From: Mimachlamys varia
Taxonomy: Eukaryota; Mollusca; Bivalvia; Pectinida; Pectinidae
NCBI GenBank assembly: GCA_947623455.1
Contig: OX392534.1
Coordinates: forward strand, 13,092,001-13,156,000
Length of the DNA: 64,000 nt
Reading direction: 5' to 3'
A model generated the notes under the pieces. It did not search any database. It was not told the DNA's origin and saw nothing but the letters and a program-made list of their open reading frames with translations. Every line of letters begins with the position of its first letter. Positions within the stretch are counted from its first letter, which is position 1. The translations under genes and the position numbers were made by a program. Shown piece by piece: positions 43,761-54,800 of the stretch.

Positions 43761-44064
43761 GGTAGAAAGCTTTCCAGGTCGAAAAATCGACCCCACCTAC
43801 CTTTCTTGCATCAAAAATCACATTTCTAGTTGAGGTCCGAAAAAACGCTTGGTACCGTTGGAAAGATGGATAATCTTTATTTTACAAACTTCTTAATCCA
43901 AGTAAAATGTATCCTCTTTCCGCAGAAATAATCTCCATTTCCTCCAAAACACGCAAAATTCCGTGTCTCAATGTTTTCGTCGGGTTGCCGGCCAGTTTTA
44001 CATATTCATTGAGTTTTGACGTCACCCCGCGCGCTGGTCTTTTGCTGTCATTGGATGCCTAAAC

Positions 44065-44404
44065 TTTAAGGAAGGCCGCCTCAAAGCGGTTCACAAATTA
44101 TTAGGGCCTAAGCAACCAGCTAATATTGTTCTCAACTCCCTGGGGATCATACAACCGGTGCTGCCATTTTGACGCTCACAGCTAGCATTCTACAATTTCT
44201 ATCATTACCCAATCACATACTCATTTGCAGCTGAGTAGATTGGAACAAGCAGAGTAAATAATCTTGCTTACTGGACCGGGATTCGAACTCGCAAATCAGT
44301 GGCTTTCGGGAAAACATCATACCTATTATTAAAGTTTTCGATATACATATGCAGAACCGTTTTCTTTTACTCTTAAATCCGGTGCTATCCATTCCGCTAT
44401 TATG
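44065..44404 (-). mobile_element. tRNA-derived SINE family A, minus-strand copy
   Basis: On the minus strand, 'gcgagttcgaatcccggtcc' (B-box) leads to a body shared with 49308-49577: 'tactctgcttgtt', 'ctactcagctg', 'cagcaccggttgtatga'. The tRNA-like head seems split by about 60 extra bases. Confidence 0.75.
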
Positions 44405-44409
44405 CCGTA

Positions 44410-45145
44410 CAAGTCTGTCTGTCGTAGTAGCGACGGAGCGAGTGATGACATCGACCTTTACGCCACCCGTCTGTCGTAGTAGTGACGGAGCGAGTGATGA
44501 CATCGACCTTTACGCCACCCGTCCGTCGTAGAAGTGACGAAGCGAGTGATGACATCGACCTTTACGCCACCCGTCTGTCGTAGGTAGCGACGGAGCGAGT
44601 GATGACATCGACCTTTACGCCACCCGTCCGTCGTAGAAGTGACGGAGCGAGTGATGATATCGACCTTTACGCCACCCGTCTGTCGTAGAAGTGACGGAGC
44701 GAGTGATGACATCGACCTTTACGCCACCCGTCTGTCGTAGTAGTGACGGAGCGAGTGATGACATCGACCTTTACGCCACCCGTCTGTCGTAGTAGTGACG
44801 GAGCGAGTGATGACATCGACCTTTACGCCACCCGTCTGTCGTAGTAGTGACGGAGCGAGTGATGACATCGACCTTTACGCCACTTGTCTGTCGTAGAAGT
44901 GACGGAGCGAGTGATGACATCGACCTTTACGCCACCCGTCTGTCGTAGTAGTGACGGAGCGAGTGATGACATCGACCTTTACGCCACCCGTCTGTCGTAG
45001 TAGTGACGAGTGATGACATCGGCGTTTCCGTCACCCGTCTGTCGTAGTAGTGACGGAGCGTGTGACGGCGTCGGCCTTTCCGTCCCTCGTCTGTTGTAGT
45101 AGTGACAGAACGAGTGAGGACATCGGCCTTTCTGTCGCGCCTGTC
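44410..45145. repeat. 52-bp satellite, about 14 copies
   Basis: 'gtcgtag' starts units at 44421, 44473, 44525, 44577, 44630, 44682 ... 44994, 45041, 45093. The unit is 'gtcgtagtagtgacggagcg' + 'agtgatgacatcgacctttacgccacccgtct'. The last three copies are diverged, one with a 5-base deletion. Open frames here are repeat artefacts. Confidence 0.95.
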
Positions 45146-45320
45146 ATCTGTTTCATCTGTTTTAAACATAGGCCAAGAATGATGTTCCTGTTGACACCTC
45201 TCTGAAGTGTTGCTATAAAAACGCAATCTTCCTGCTCATTTGGCAGATTTTCATTTACTGAATGTGGTAACGAAGGATGTAGAATTTGCCACCAGATAAG
45301 CAACATATGGAGGCATCCGC

Positions 45321-45425
45321 AGAGCTCTCCATTGTCGGAAACCCACGGTACACTTCTCTCACGTTTACATACCGTATGCAAACGCCAGAGAAGTGTACCG
45401 TGTGTTTCCGACGATGGAGAGCTCC
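45321..45425. repeat. Long imperfect hairpin
   Basis: 'gagctctccattgtcggaaa' + 'cccacggtacacttctct' is inverted as 'agagaagtgtaccgtgtg' + 'tttccgacgatggagagctc', around a loop of about 25 bases. It sits between the 52-bp and 34-bp arrays. Confidence 0.8.
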
Positions 45426-45649
45426 GTGTGCTATTGTGTTACTTAGATTGAAAGTTCATGCAACTAACGTACTTCCAATTTCCATGCTTGCGCTACCTTA
45501 AGTCTCATATACTGACCGCTGTAAGAAATGTGAACACTAGTTATCACGAGACACGCATTTCATGTTTCCCCCCTGTCTTTTCGTCAGAAAGATGTGTTGT
45601 AGTTTACCTTACCCGTTTTCTGTAACAAGACACCCTTAGACCTTTGTCT

Positions 45650-45845
45650 GGCAGTTGCCCCACAAGCTTTCTAAAGGTCAAAGCTCAGTTGTCCTATCCG
45701 CTTTCTAAACGGGAAAGGTCAGTTGCACAACACGTTTTCTAAAGGGCAAAGGTCAGTTGCACTACACGTTTTCTAAAAGGCAAAGGTCAGTTGCACTATA
45801 CGATTTCTGACGGACAAAGGTCACTTGCCCTACACGCCTTCTAGA
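45650..45845. repeat. 34-bp tandem array, about five copies
   Basis: Units like 'gttttctaaagggcaaaggt' + 'cagttgcactacac' recur every 34 bases (for example 45734 and 45768), with diverged outer copies. Confidence 0.8.
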
Positions 45846-45885
45846 GGAAACTGAACATAACCCTTGCACTCAATTCACTAACTCC

Positions 45886-47874
45886 TTGTACTCAATGCAC
45901 TTCCTCAATCATCTAAGGTCACAGCCGTGTGGACGACCTTGTACTCAATACACTTCCTCCATCATCTAAGGTCACAGCCTTGTGGACGACCTTGTACTCA
46001 ATACACATCCTCCATCATCTAAGGTCACAGCCTTGTGGACGACCTTGTACTCCATACACTTTCTCCATCATCTAAGGTCACATCCTTGTGGACGGCCTTG
46101 TACTCCATACACTTCCTCCACCATCTAAGGTCACATCCTTGTGGACGACCTTGTACTCAAAACACTTCCTCCATCATCTAAAGTCACATCCTTGTGGACG
46201 ACCTTGTACTCAAAACACTTCCTCCATCATCTAAGGTCACAGCCTTGTGGACGACCTTGTACTCAATACACATCCTCCATCATCTAAGGTCACAGCCTTG
46301 TGGACGACCTTGTACTCCATACACATCATCCATCATCTAAGGTCACATCCTTGTGGACGACCTTGTACTCAAAACACTTCCTCCATCATCTAAAGTCACA
46401 TCCTTGTGGACGACCTTGTACTCAAAACACTTCCTCCATCATCTAAGGTCACAGCCTTGTGGACGACCTTGTACTCAATACACTTCCTCAATCATCTAAG
46501 GTCACAGCCGTGTGGACGACCTTGTACTCCATACACATCATCCATCATCTAAGGTCACAGCCTTATGGATGACCTTGTACTCCATACACTTCCTCAATCA
46601 TCTAAGGTCACTGCCTTGTTGACGACCTTGTACTCCATACACTTCCTCAATCATCTAAGGTCACTGCCTTGTGGACGACCTTGTACTCAATACACTTCCT
46701 CAATCATCTAAGGTCACTGCCTTGTGGAAGACCTTGTACTCAATACACTTCCTCAATCATCTAAGGTCACTGCCGTATGGACGACCTTGTACTCAATACA
46801 CTTCCTCAATCATCTAAGGTCACTGCCTTGTGGACGACCTTGTACTCCATACACTTCCTCCATCATCTAAGGTCACTGCCGTATGGACGACCTTGTACTC
46901 AATACACTTCCTCAGTCATCTTAGGTCACTGCCTTGTGGACGACCTTGTACTTCATACACTTCCTCCATCATCTAAGGGCACTGCCTTGTGGACGACCTT
47001 GTACTCCATACATTTCCTCCATCATCTAAGGTCACTGCCTTGTGGACGACCTTGTACTCCATACACTTCCTCCATCATCTAAGGTCACTGCCTTGTGGAC
47101 GACCTTGTACTCCATACACTTCCTCAATCATCTAAGGTCACTGCCTTGTTGACGACCTTGTACTCCATACACTTCCTCAATCATCTAAGGTCACTGCCTT
47201 GTGGACGACCTTGTACTCAATACACTTCCTCAATCATCTAAGGTCACTGCCTTGTGGAAGACCTTGTACTCAATACACTTCCTCAATCATCTAAGGTCAC
47301 TGCCGTATGGACGACCTTGTACTCAATACACTTCCTCAATCATCTAAGGTCACTGCCTTGTGGACGACCTTGTACTCCATACACTTCCTCCATCATCTAA
47401 GGTCACTGCCGTATGGACGACCTTGTACTCAATACACTTCCTCAATCATCTAAGGTCACTGCCTTGTGGAAGACCTTGTACTCAATACACTTCCTCAATC
47501 ATCTAAGGTCACTGCCTTGTGGAAGACCTTGTACTCAATACACTTCCTCAATCATCTAAGGTCACTGCCTTGTGGAAGACCTTGTACTCAATACACTTCC
47601 TCAATCATCTAAGGTCACTGCCTTGTGGACGACCTTGTACTCCATACTCTTCCTCAATCATCTAAGGTCACTGCCTTGTGGACGACCTTGTACTCAATAC
47701 ACTTCCTCCAACAGCTAAGGTCACTGCCTTGTGGACGACCTTGTACTCCATACACTTCCTCCATCATCTAAGGTCACAGCCTTGTGGACGACCTTGTACA
47801 CAACACACATCTTTCATCATCTAAGGTCACATCTTTGTGGACGACCTTGTACTCAATACACTTCCTCCATTGCT
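45886..47874. repeat. 53-bp satellite, about 37 copies, with higher-order structure
   Basis: The unit is 'cttgtggacgaccttgtact' + 'caatacacttcctccatcatctaaggtcacagc'. 'gacctt' at 45935 and at 47843 are exactly 36 x 53 bases apart, so there is no net indel. Unit variants repeat in blocks: a 4-unit block (212 bases; 46179 and 46391) and a 10-unit block (530 bases; around 46620 and 47150). The frames inside are not genes. Confidence 0.97.
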
Positions 47875-48336
47875 GGCTGCTCGGGAGGTTATTGTGCTTA
47901 GAATGTCATTGGTTCTTCTATGACATTTTCCTGTAGCTCACAGACCTGTAGTTTCCAGCGTACAATTTATCTCTTTTTTCCCCATAAATTGCGGTGATAC
48001 TTTTATTATTTTACATACGCGTATATTTGACTTTCATGATGGTGAAGTTATTGGTGACAGGTCCTTGCATGGTATTTGCTGTCACTGGGAATTTTTCGTA
48101 TATACATTTCGTCTTATTCTGTTTGATCTGGCAATTTGTTTCATTAATAATATCTGTTATCCCCGTCACATATTACCCCCATTATGTCCGTGCATGCGTG
48201 CTTCTGTGGGTCCATCCATCCGCTCAATATTAAACTGTGTGTAACCTGTCATAGAAGAAAGATGTAAATTTGTGTTATTTTAACAAATATTAGAAGGTGT
48301 CTCGGATAATTCATTCGTTTTTGTCCTCCAAAATAC
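47875..48336. other. Intergenic, nothing recognised
   Basis: Unique-looking sequence right of the satellite. A 79-codon open frame (47994-48233) has no domain or splice context. Confidence 0.5.
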
Positions 48337-48530
48337 AGGGACCTGAGAATTTGTTACGGCTAGTTTTGGACCTAAAATAGGGTTTTTAGAGTAATTTTAT
48401 ACATTTGGGGGTAGGGAGTTGTTTAGATCAAGTTTCCATAAAACGCCCCCTCAATGGTTATAAAATTTAGCTTTTATAACCATTGAGGGGGAGGGGGGCA
48501 TTTTTATCGAAAGTTGATCTTCATTTCGGC
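48337..48530. repeat. Dispersed repeat R4, copy 2, with inverted end
   Basis: The R4 sequence is followed by its own inverted piece: 'gccccctcaatggttataaa' ... 'tttataaccattgagggg' form a hairpin at 48444-48495. Confidence 0.75.
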
Positions 48531-49307
48531 TCCCTAACTTTGTAACCTGTCATGATAGTGAAACAATGAAACTGTATGATTGTTAACCGCTTTAATATGA
48601 TAAGTGTGCAGTGCAGTTTCATTATGTCATTGTGGCATTTACTCAAAGAGCAAATGTTAAAAATGTCTGATTGCTTCAAACATTTGAAGGTATACGCCAA
48701 GGTGATGTCAACTATCCCTCACTGTTTTATGTAAAGGTTATTTTGCACAACCAATAAATAATATTTATATAAATCATTTGCAATCTGAATAAAATGCTTA
48801 CAAAGGTCCCTCAATGTTATTTACATGTAACAATAACTAACATATCATCAAGCTCATTAAATGGAAGGTCAACCTCATATTTTGCATGTTTAACTCAAGG
48901 TCATCGCATCAAAGGTCAATGTCAAAATTTACATCTCATAACTGCTAGTTATAACATTTTGTTCCGACAATATAAAACAAATTTGGTACATGTATATAGT
49001 AATCAAACAAGGTGTTAAATTATCAAACATCAAAGTCATTCGTATCAAAGATTAAGTTGAATTTGACATATCTGTACTCCTTAGCTATTACGGCCAGACA
49101 ACCAATTTGCTAGTGGACTGATGTGGCATTAGCACGTTAAGAACTCCATCTACTTGATCTCTCTTGAATTTTCATATTCTTCATATTATAATAGTCATTG
49201 CCCTGGTTTATTTAGACTTAATGAAAATTTTGATACCCTAATAGATTTTTTACAATATTGTTGCAACGACGGGGCTCTTAGAGATGGTTTCAATCTCTCT
49301 ATATATG
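48531..49307. other. Intergenic, nothing recognised
   Basis: AT-rich sequence with a single weak 'aggtcatcgcatcaaaggtcaatgtcaa' tract near 48898 that recalls mollusc repeats. Confidence 0.45.
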
Positions 49308-49577
49308 AGGCACGGTGGTCTAGTGGTAGGACTCCAACTCGTGGTGGAAGAGTTGCGAGTTCGAGTCCCGTTCACGGCACTTGTGTTGTATCCTCGAGCA
49401 AGATACCTTACTCTGCTTGTTTCAGTCTACTCAGCTGTAAATGACTACGTGGTTGGGTAGTGCTATAACTGCTAGCAGTGAGCGCCGAAATTGCAGCACC
49501 GGTTGTATGTTCCTCAGGGAGTTAAGATAGATACACATTGGATGGACATCTAAATAGACCGATATCAGCTTTTATTG
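49308..49577 (+). mobile_element. tRNA-derived SINE family A, + strand copy
   Basis: The head 'cacggtggtctagtggtagg' (A-box) and 'gcgagttcgagtcccg' (B-box) mimic a tRNA but do not fold to a full cloverleaf by eye. The body is 'ctctgcttgtttcagtctac', 'cagcaccggttgtatg', 'cagggagttaag'. Confidence 0.8.
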
Positions 49578-49690
49578 ACGACGGGTGTTTTTTTCATTCG
49601 AAAATTGAACTAAACCCCCAAAAGGGTAAAATTACTCTTAACATCCTAGTTTAGGTTCAAAACTAGCTGTAACAAATCCTCAGGACTTTT
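49578..49690 (-). repeat. Dispersed repeat R4, copy 3
   Basis: Inverse of R4: 'aaactagctgtaacaaatcc', 'attactcttaacatcctag'. It directly follows the SINE. Confidence 0.7.
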
Positions 49691-50139
49691 TCCTTGAAAC
49701 GGCTATCTCGACTCTACACAAGTAACACTTTATGTAGCTGAATCGATTACTTCATCGACAGTGAGTAAGATATTGAAATAAAATCGTTAGTTGGTAATTA
49801 TGAGATATAACATTCATTAATAAGTCCAGAATCCTAGGCCTTATGTAAAACAAATAATGGCATATATTGTCCCACCGCCCTTAACCGCATAATATATGCA
49901 TAAAATATAAATTTAGCATGCTACTCAAGATAATTTCAACGGATCAATGGTGAAACACAGACATATAGATATCTATATAGTAATATAACTAGAAACCTAA
50001 TAGGCCTGGTCTAGTGAAGAATTTTAGCAGACGACGTAAACTTTTAGCCAATGTCTAAATATGGACATGCGAATAAATATTCTCGGTTTGAAGTCAACGT
50101 ACAAGCATAGCCAGTTATTGATCAGTTCGCAATTCATCA
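49691..50139. other. Region upstream of PBRM1
   Basis: No repeat or coding signal recognised; it should contain the PBRM1 promoter. Confidence 0.4.
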
Positions 50140-50199
50140 GCAGTCGGCAAGTTTAATTTCAGCAAAACAAATAGATTATTGACACAGATGTATGTTAAT

Positions 50200-50414
50200 T
50201 TATTTAGCTCTGCGGGAACTCTTCTCCCGGTGAAATTGGAAATCGATATTCCAGGGCTACTTCAGCGTTATTGAAACGCTTCTGTAATGAGAACAAAGCC
50301 GCATCGTTGTATTACAAGCTCAGAGGTGACCATGATTACCTACAAAACGAAAAAAATGGCGGCTTGCTGAGTGAGGAGCGTCTTTTTCAAGACCATAACA
50401 TTCTACGTAAAAAG
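50200..50414 (+). promoter_or_regulatory. PBRM1: Probable PBRM1 5' UTR exon with upstream ORFs
   Basis: A GC-richer stretch ends in a good donor AAAAAG|GTTAGT at 50415. Its 48-codon frame from ATG 50271 (MKRFCNENKAASLYY...) would hit a stop (ATT TGA) right after splicing to 51718, so it is an upstream ORF, not the start of the protein. A short 'ATGGCGGCTTGCTGA' frame is also present. The exon's 5' end is not determinable. Confidence 0.55.
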
Positions 50415-51717
50415 GTTAGTATTACGAACGAATTTCCTTTAAAACTTTTATTAAACAGTTAACGTACTTCACAATGTGTTTTTTGATACATAGAATTTGT
50501 CATACAACCTATGGCAGTGATTGTAATCAGTAGCTGACTGGGTGCAGTGCGTTCCATTGTCTGGTTTCAATGCAATGTTTGGGTTTCATCAGTCATATTG
50601 GAAGGTATAAGCTTTGCTAATCTAACACTTGATGTTAGTTGTAAAGTTTAGCGGATATGAATGGGGAAAATGCATATAAATCAAATAAATATCCAAATAT
50701 CACGATTACAGTATGATTAATTTAAAGAATATGATTTTCAGCATATTTACAACTTGGCCTATTGCAGTATGCACCATATTTTTTTTATTCTGCATACTCA
50801 GTACGGTATATGGAAGAGAAATATAACAGCCGTGTCAAAGGATAACAACTCATGACTTCCATATTATTAAGTAATGCAATAGATGTATGCAAGTTCGCCT
50901 TATATAATCAATTATATTGGGATATTAATATATTCATAGATTATATTTTGTGTGATGTATGAGATGATGATTACCATGTCGATTTATGGGTATTCTTGGA
51001 TACAAACTATAAGTCTGGGGCGAATGTAAACAAGCCAGTTAACTAGGGTTGCAATTGTCTGATAAAAAAATTAAATTTGGTGGACAAATAAGACCTAAAT
51101 GTAGAGTCTGTCATAATATTGAAACAGTTGAGATATCCACCCTAAAATCAAAAATTTACAATTGCTGGGCATAAAGAGTCAATCACAATCATGATATTGG
51201 ATTTTATTTCCGAGTCTGTCATGCTCTTTCAGACTTCTTACTCTGAGTCGTATCTTTGAAACAGTTGAGATTCCCATCCCAAAACTATATAGTTGTCTGG
51301 CATAAAGAGACTGAAACAATTTTGATACTTGAACTGTAGAAAAACCCAATTCAGTGGTTTTTCTGATGGTGTTGTGGGTCTGTTAATGTGCCCCATTCCC
51401 AATTAAAAAAAAAAATCTTTCCCAATTGACCAATTTTCTTCCCAAATAAGACAAAAAGGCCCCATCCCAAAATAGTGAGAAAAAGCCCTGCATTTGAACC
51501 CTGAGTTCTGCTACACTTTTATACAGACTTGACCTAGGGTTTGCATGGGATTGTTTATAAATGGGGTGCTTCTGTATGGATTAAATGGGAATCCTGAAAA
51601 TTAATGGGGTTCTAAATATGGCCCCTGATCCAAATCTGTACACCCCCCCCCCCCCCCAAGTATATTGATATTTGAACACATATATATATATTAATGCTAT
51701 CTTTTTTTTTTCTACAG

Positions 51718-51881
51718 ATTTGAAAAAGTCTCCTAAAAGCTTATAATAATTACACATGATGGCACCTAAAAGAAAAAAGCCCCCTGGCTCTGGGGATAAC
51801 CCAGCTGACGACCGAGAGGAGTCGCCTGGTCCATCCATGTTGCCAAACAAAAGACGCAAGAAGTCAATGCAATATGACCCT
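51718..51881 (+). CDS. PBRM1: PBRM1 first coding exon
   Basis: Acceptor 'tttctacag' before 51718; ATG ATG at 51756. It encodes MMAPKRKKPPGSGDNPADD and PNKRRKKSMQYDP; donor GTAAGT. Confidence 0.88.
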
Positions 51882-54800
51882 GTAAGTATTTGTGGTAATT
51901 TTGTTTTTAAAAGATGTAGGGCATTTTTGTTATTTCCTTGGCTATCAGGACACGTGTAGCCTTACATCGATTGATATGAGATGTACATATATTATAGTGT
52001 ATTAGTCTAGGACCTGATTCTGGAAACCTTTCGATACTCGTAACCTAGTAGGTTACGATTATTGAAAGGTTTCCAGAATCAGTCTTCATTGGATTTTAAA
52101 ATTGTTATTTCCTATCGGACTTACTTAAATCCAGTTCTTGTAATTAAGTCATGTCTTTGACTTTATGATAAATTATCTTAAACTTTTTGTTCTTTCTCTC
52201 TTATTTCCATGTTTTTGAATTAAAAAAAAAATGTTTATAACTTAATAAATATGTATAATAAATGAAAAGGATGGAGCATCTCTCACTCTATACCAGGAAA
52301 TTTTATTTTTAGAAACATATGTGTTATAATGTGTCTTTTTCCTTTAAAGGTTGATATTTGTCAAGAGTTGTATGACACCATTAGAAACTATAAAACAGAA
52401 GATGGCAGATTGATCTGCGAAGCTTTCATCAGAGCTCCAAAGAGAAGGTCAGTGGCTCCCAATAGGAGTGATATTTAGGGATGTAAAGCAGACAGAGATA
52501 CATCTAATTTGTAATTATACAATCAGTGGCTCCTAGTGATCTATGACTTGCTCTATACCAGTGTGTTAGGAATGGACAGTTTACATGCAGTACCATACCC
52601 CTGCTAGTCAGCTAAATATTGCACATGACCACTCTACTGGTTGTCCTGTGTGAAACTTTATACAATCCATACTAACGAACATGAAAGGATTGTTTAGACA
52701 TTTCAGAAGTTTATTATTGTTAAATTTGACTTCTTACTCTGTGTCTTAACCTAAATTTTGTACCAAATAAGCACAAAAACATTTTTAAGGTGAGAAAGCA
52801 TGTATTCACATAATGTGTTAGTATACTTTCTCTATGTGATTGGTTGATGGTTTCTGTACAATAATTTTACCAGCTAATTACTTGTTTTGGGAATCCAAGT
52901 TTGGAAAAGATGAGTGTAATCACTGAATTCTAAAATACAAACTCCATTGATAATGTTTCTGAATTGCTTTGTTTACAGGACAGCAGCCGATTACTATGAC
53001 GTGGTCAGCACACCAATAGATTTACTTAAGATTCAACAGAAGCTGAAAACAGAAGAATATGAAGACATTGACCAGTTGTCAACAGACATTGAGCTCATGA
53101 TCAACAATGCCAAGTCATATTACAAGGTAATAAATACACTGCACACTTATAACAACAAACTTAGATTAAAGCTTGATACTTTTGTTCTTGGTCCTATAAT
53201 GCGTTTTTTTAAATGATAAAATTTTCCGAAATTGAGTTTCAACTTACACTCTTTTACATATAGTTTTTTGTTCTCTTATATCAATAGATACCAGTTTTAC
53301 AGTTCATAAATCAGTTTCAACTTTTAATGAGCCAAAACTACATGCAGTTTTGGAGCACCATTCACCAGTCCACATTTTGTTTTCAAAAGAGAACTTGATA
53401 AATTGTTAACCCTTTCACCACTAGACCATAATGAACTAATCCAGATCAGGGTCTACTACAAATGCTTTAGGGGGGGGGGGGGTTAATTATTTCCAAAGTT
53501 GATTCAAATTGTGAAAAATATTTTTCCTAAAAGAATTTTACGTTTCATCTTTACTTATAGAGCAAATTGTTACGGGTATGATTTTCTATATTTACAGAAA
53601 GATTCTCAAGAGTACAAAGATGCCTGCGACATGTGGGAGCTATTTAATGATACTCGGAGTGAGGTGATTTCCGAGGCGTTTGGAGAACTTGTCCCTGGGG
53701 ATCGGAGGGGAGGTCGTGCCATAGGTACAGACAGTGATGATCTAGATGATGACAAGGTAAGGCCATCAGTTCTTTATACAAAACATTGACTGATTTTGTC
53801 ACAGGTTTTAGATAAAATATTTCAAATATATAATAATACTGTCACAGACTTGAAAAAAATGTATCAAATATTCCATCCAGTCTGGAAGTCAGTAAGGCCA
53901 TGGTAAAAACTGTGATTCATTCAATAGCAAAATGTATTGAGCTCATATATGGAGTTAATAGGTTATAAGTTACATAGAAATAAACTGCCACAGGATCCAA
54001 AAGGGTTTAAGATTTATAAGTTTTATTACAGCCAAGTTCATTTCATATTGCAGTGTGTGATTTACTTTAATCAGTGTAAAATATTTTCTTTTCCCAGGAA
54101 AGCTAAAACGACAGAAAGTTTCATTGTAGCCTAGTTTGTAATTACATTGTGTGATTTACTGTAATTGGTATAAAACATTTTCTGTGTCAAGTAAAGCTAA
54201 AACGACATAAAGTTTCATTGCAGTCTAGTTTGTAATAACATTGTGTGATTTACTTTAATCAGTATAAAAATATTTTCTGTGTCCAGGAAAGCTCAAACGA
54301 CAGCAGCTTGATGCCTGCTGAACCCGATGCACCAGAGGACCTTGAAAGCCTCTTCTCTTCTGTAATGATGGCCCGCGATGGGGAAAGGGAGATAAGTCCG
54401 GCCTTCCAGTTGCTGCCTTCCAAGTCTGTGAGTGAATTTATGGGTTTTGTTTAGGAGTGTGAGTGAGTTGAATTTGATTAGAATAGAAATGCGTTCGTTT
54501 TTACTGTTCCTCTACCATATCTTACATTTTATGTACTGGTCTCAGCAGAGGAGATGGACTTTAAAAATAATTTTCATTAATTCATTAAAGGCCCAATATA
54601 CGTAACTTCAGGAATTTTTTCGTGATTCTGAAAAATTCTGACAAAAAATCCAGTTAATAACCATGCAAAAATAAGCCTAAAACGAAGTAAACATGAGCGG
54701 TAACTAGCAAGAAACTCTTGACAGAAAAATCCAAAAAACTGAAAATAATTCAGGTGGGGCCCACTTCAACAACAAATCGAAGGTAGAAGACGTTCAAAAT

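Noticed and set aside
44213..45381. Several long minus-strand open frames with repeated MSSLAPSLLRQTGGVK-like segments
   Set aside because: They are translations of the 52-bp satellite; the unit is not a multiple of three and the same words recur in shifted frames.
46777..47082. 101-codon + strand frame in the 53-bp array
   Set aside because: Pure satellite translation with no start context or domain.
49310..49382. Possible tRNA gene
   Set aside because: It has A- and B-box-like words, but the arms do not pair as a cloverleaf and the body is shared with another SINE copy, so it is a SINE head.
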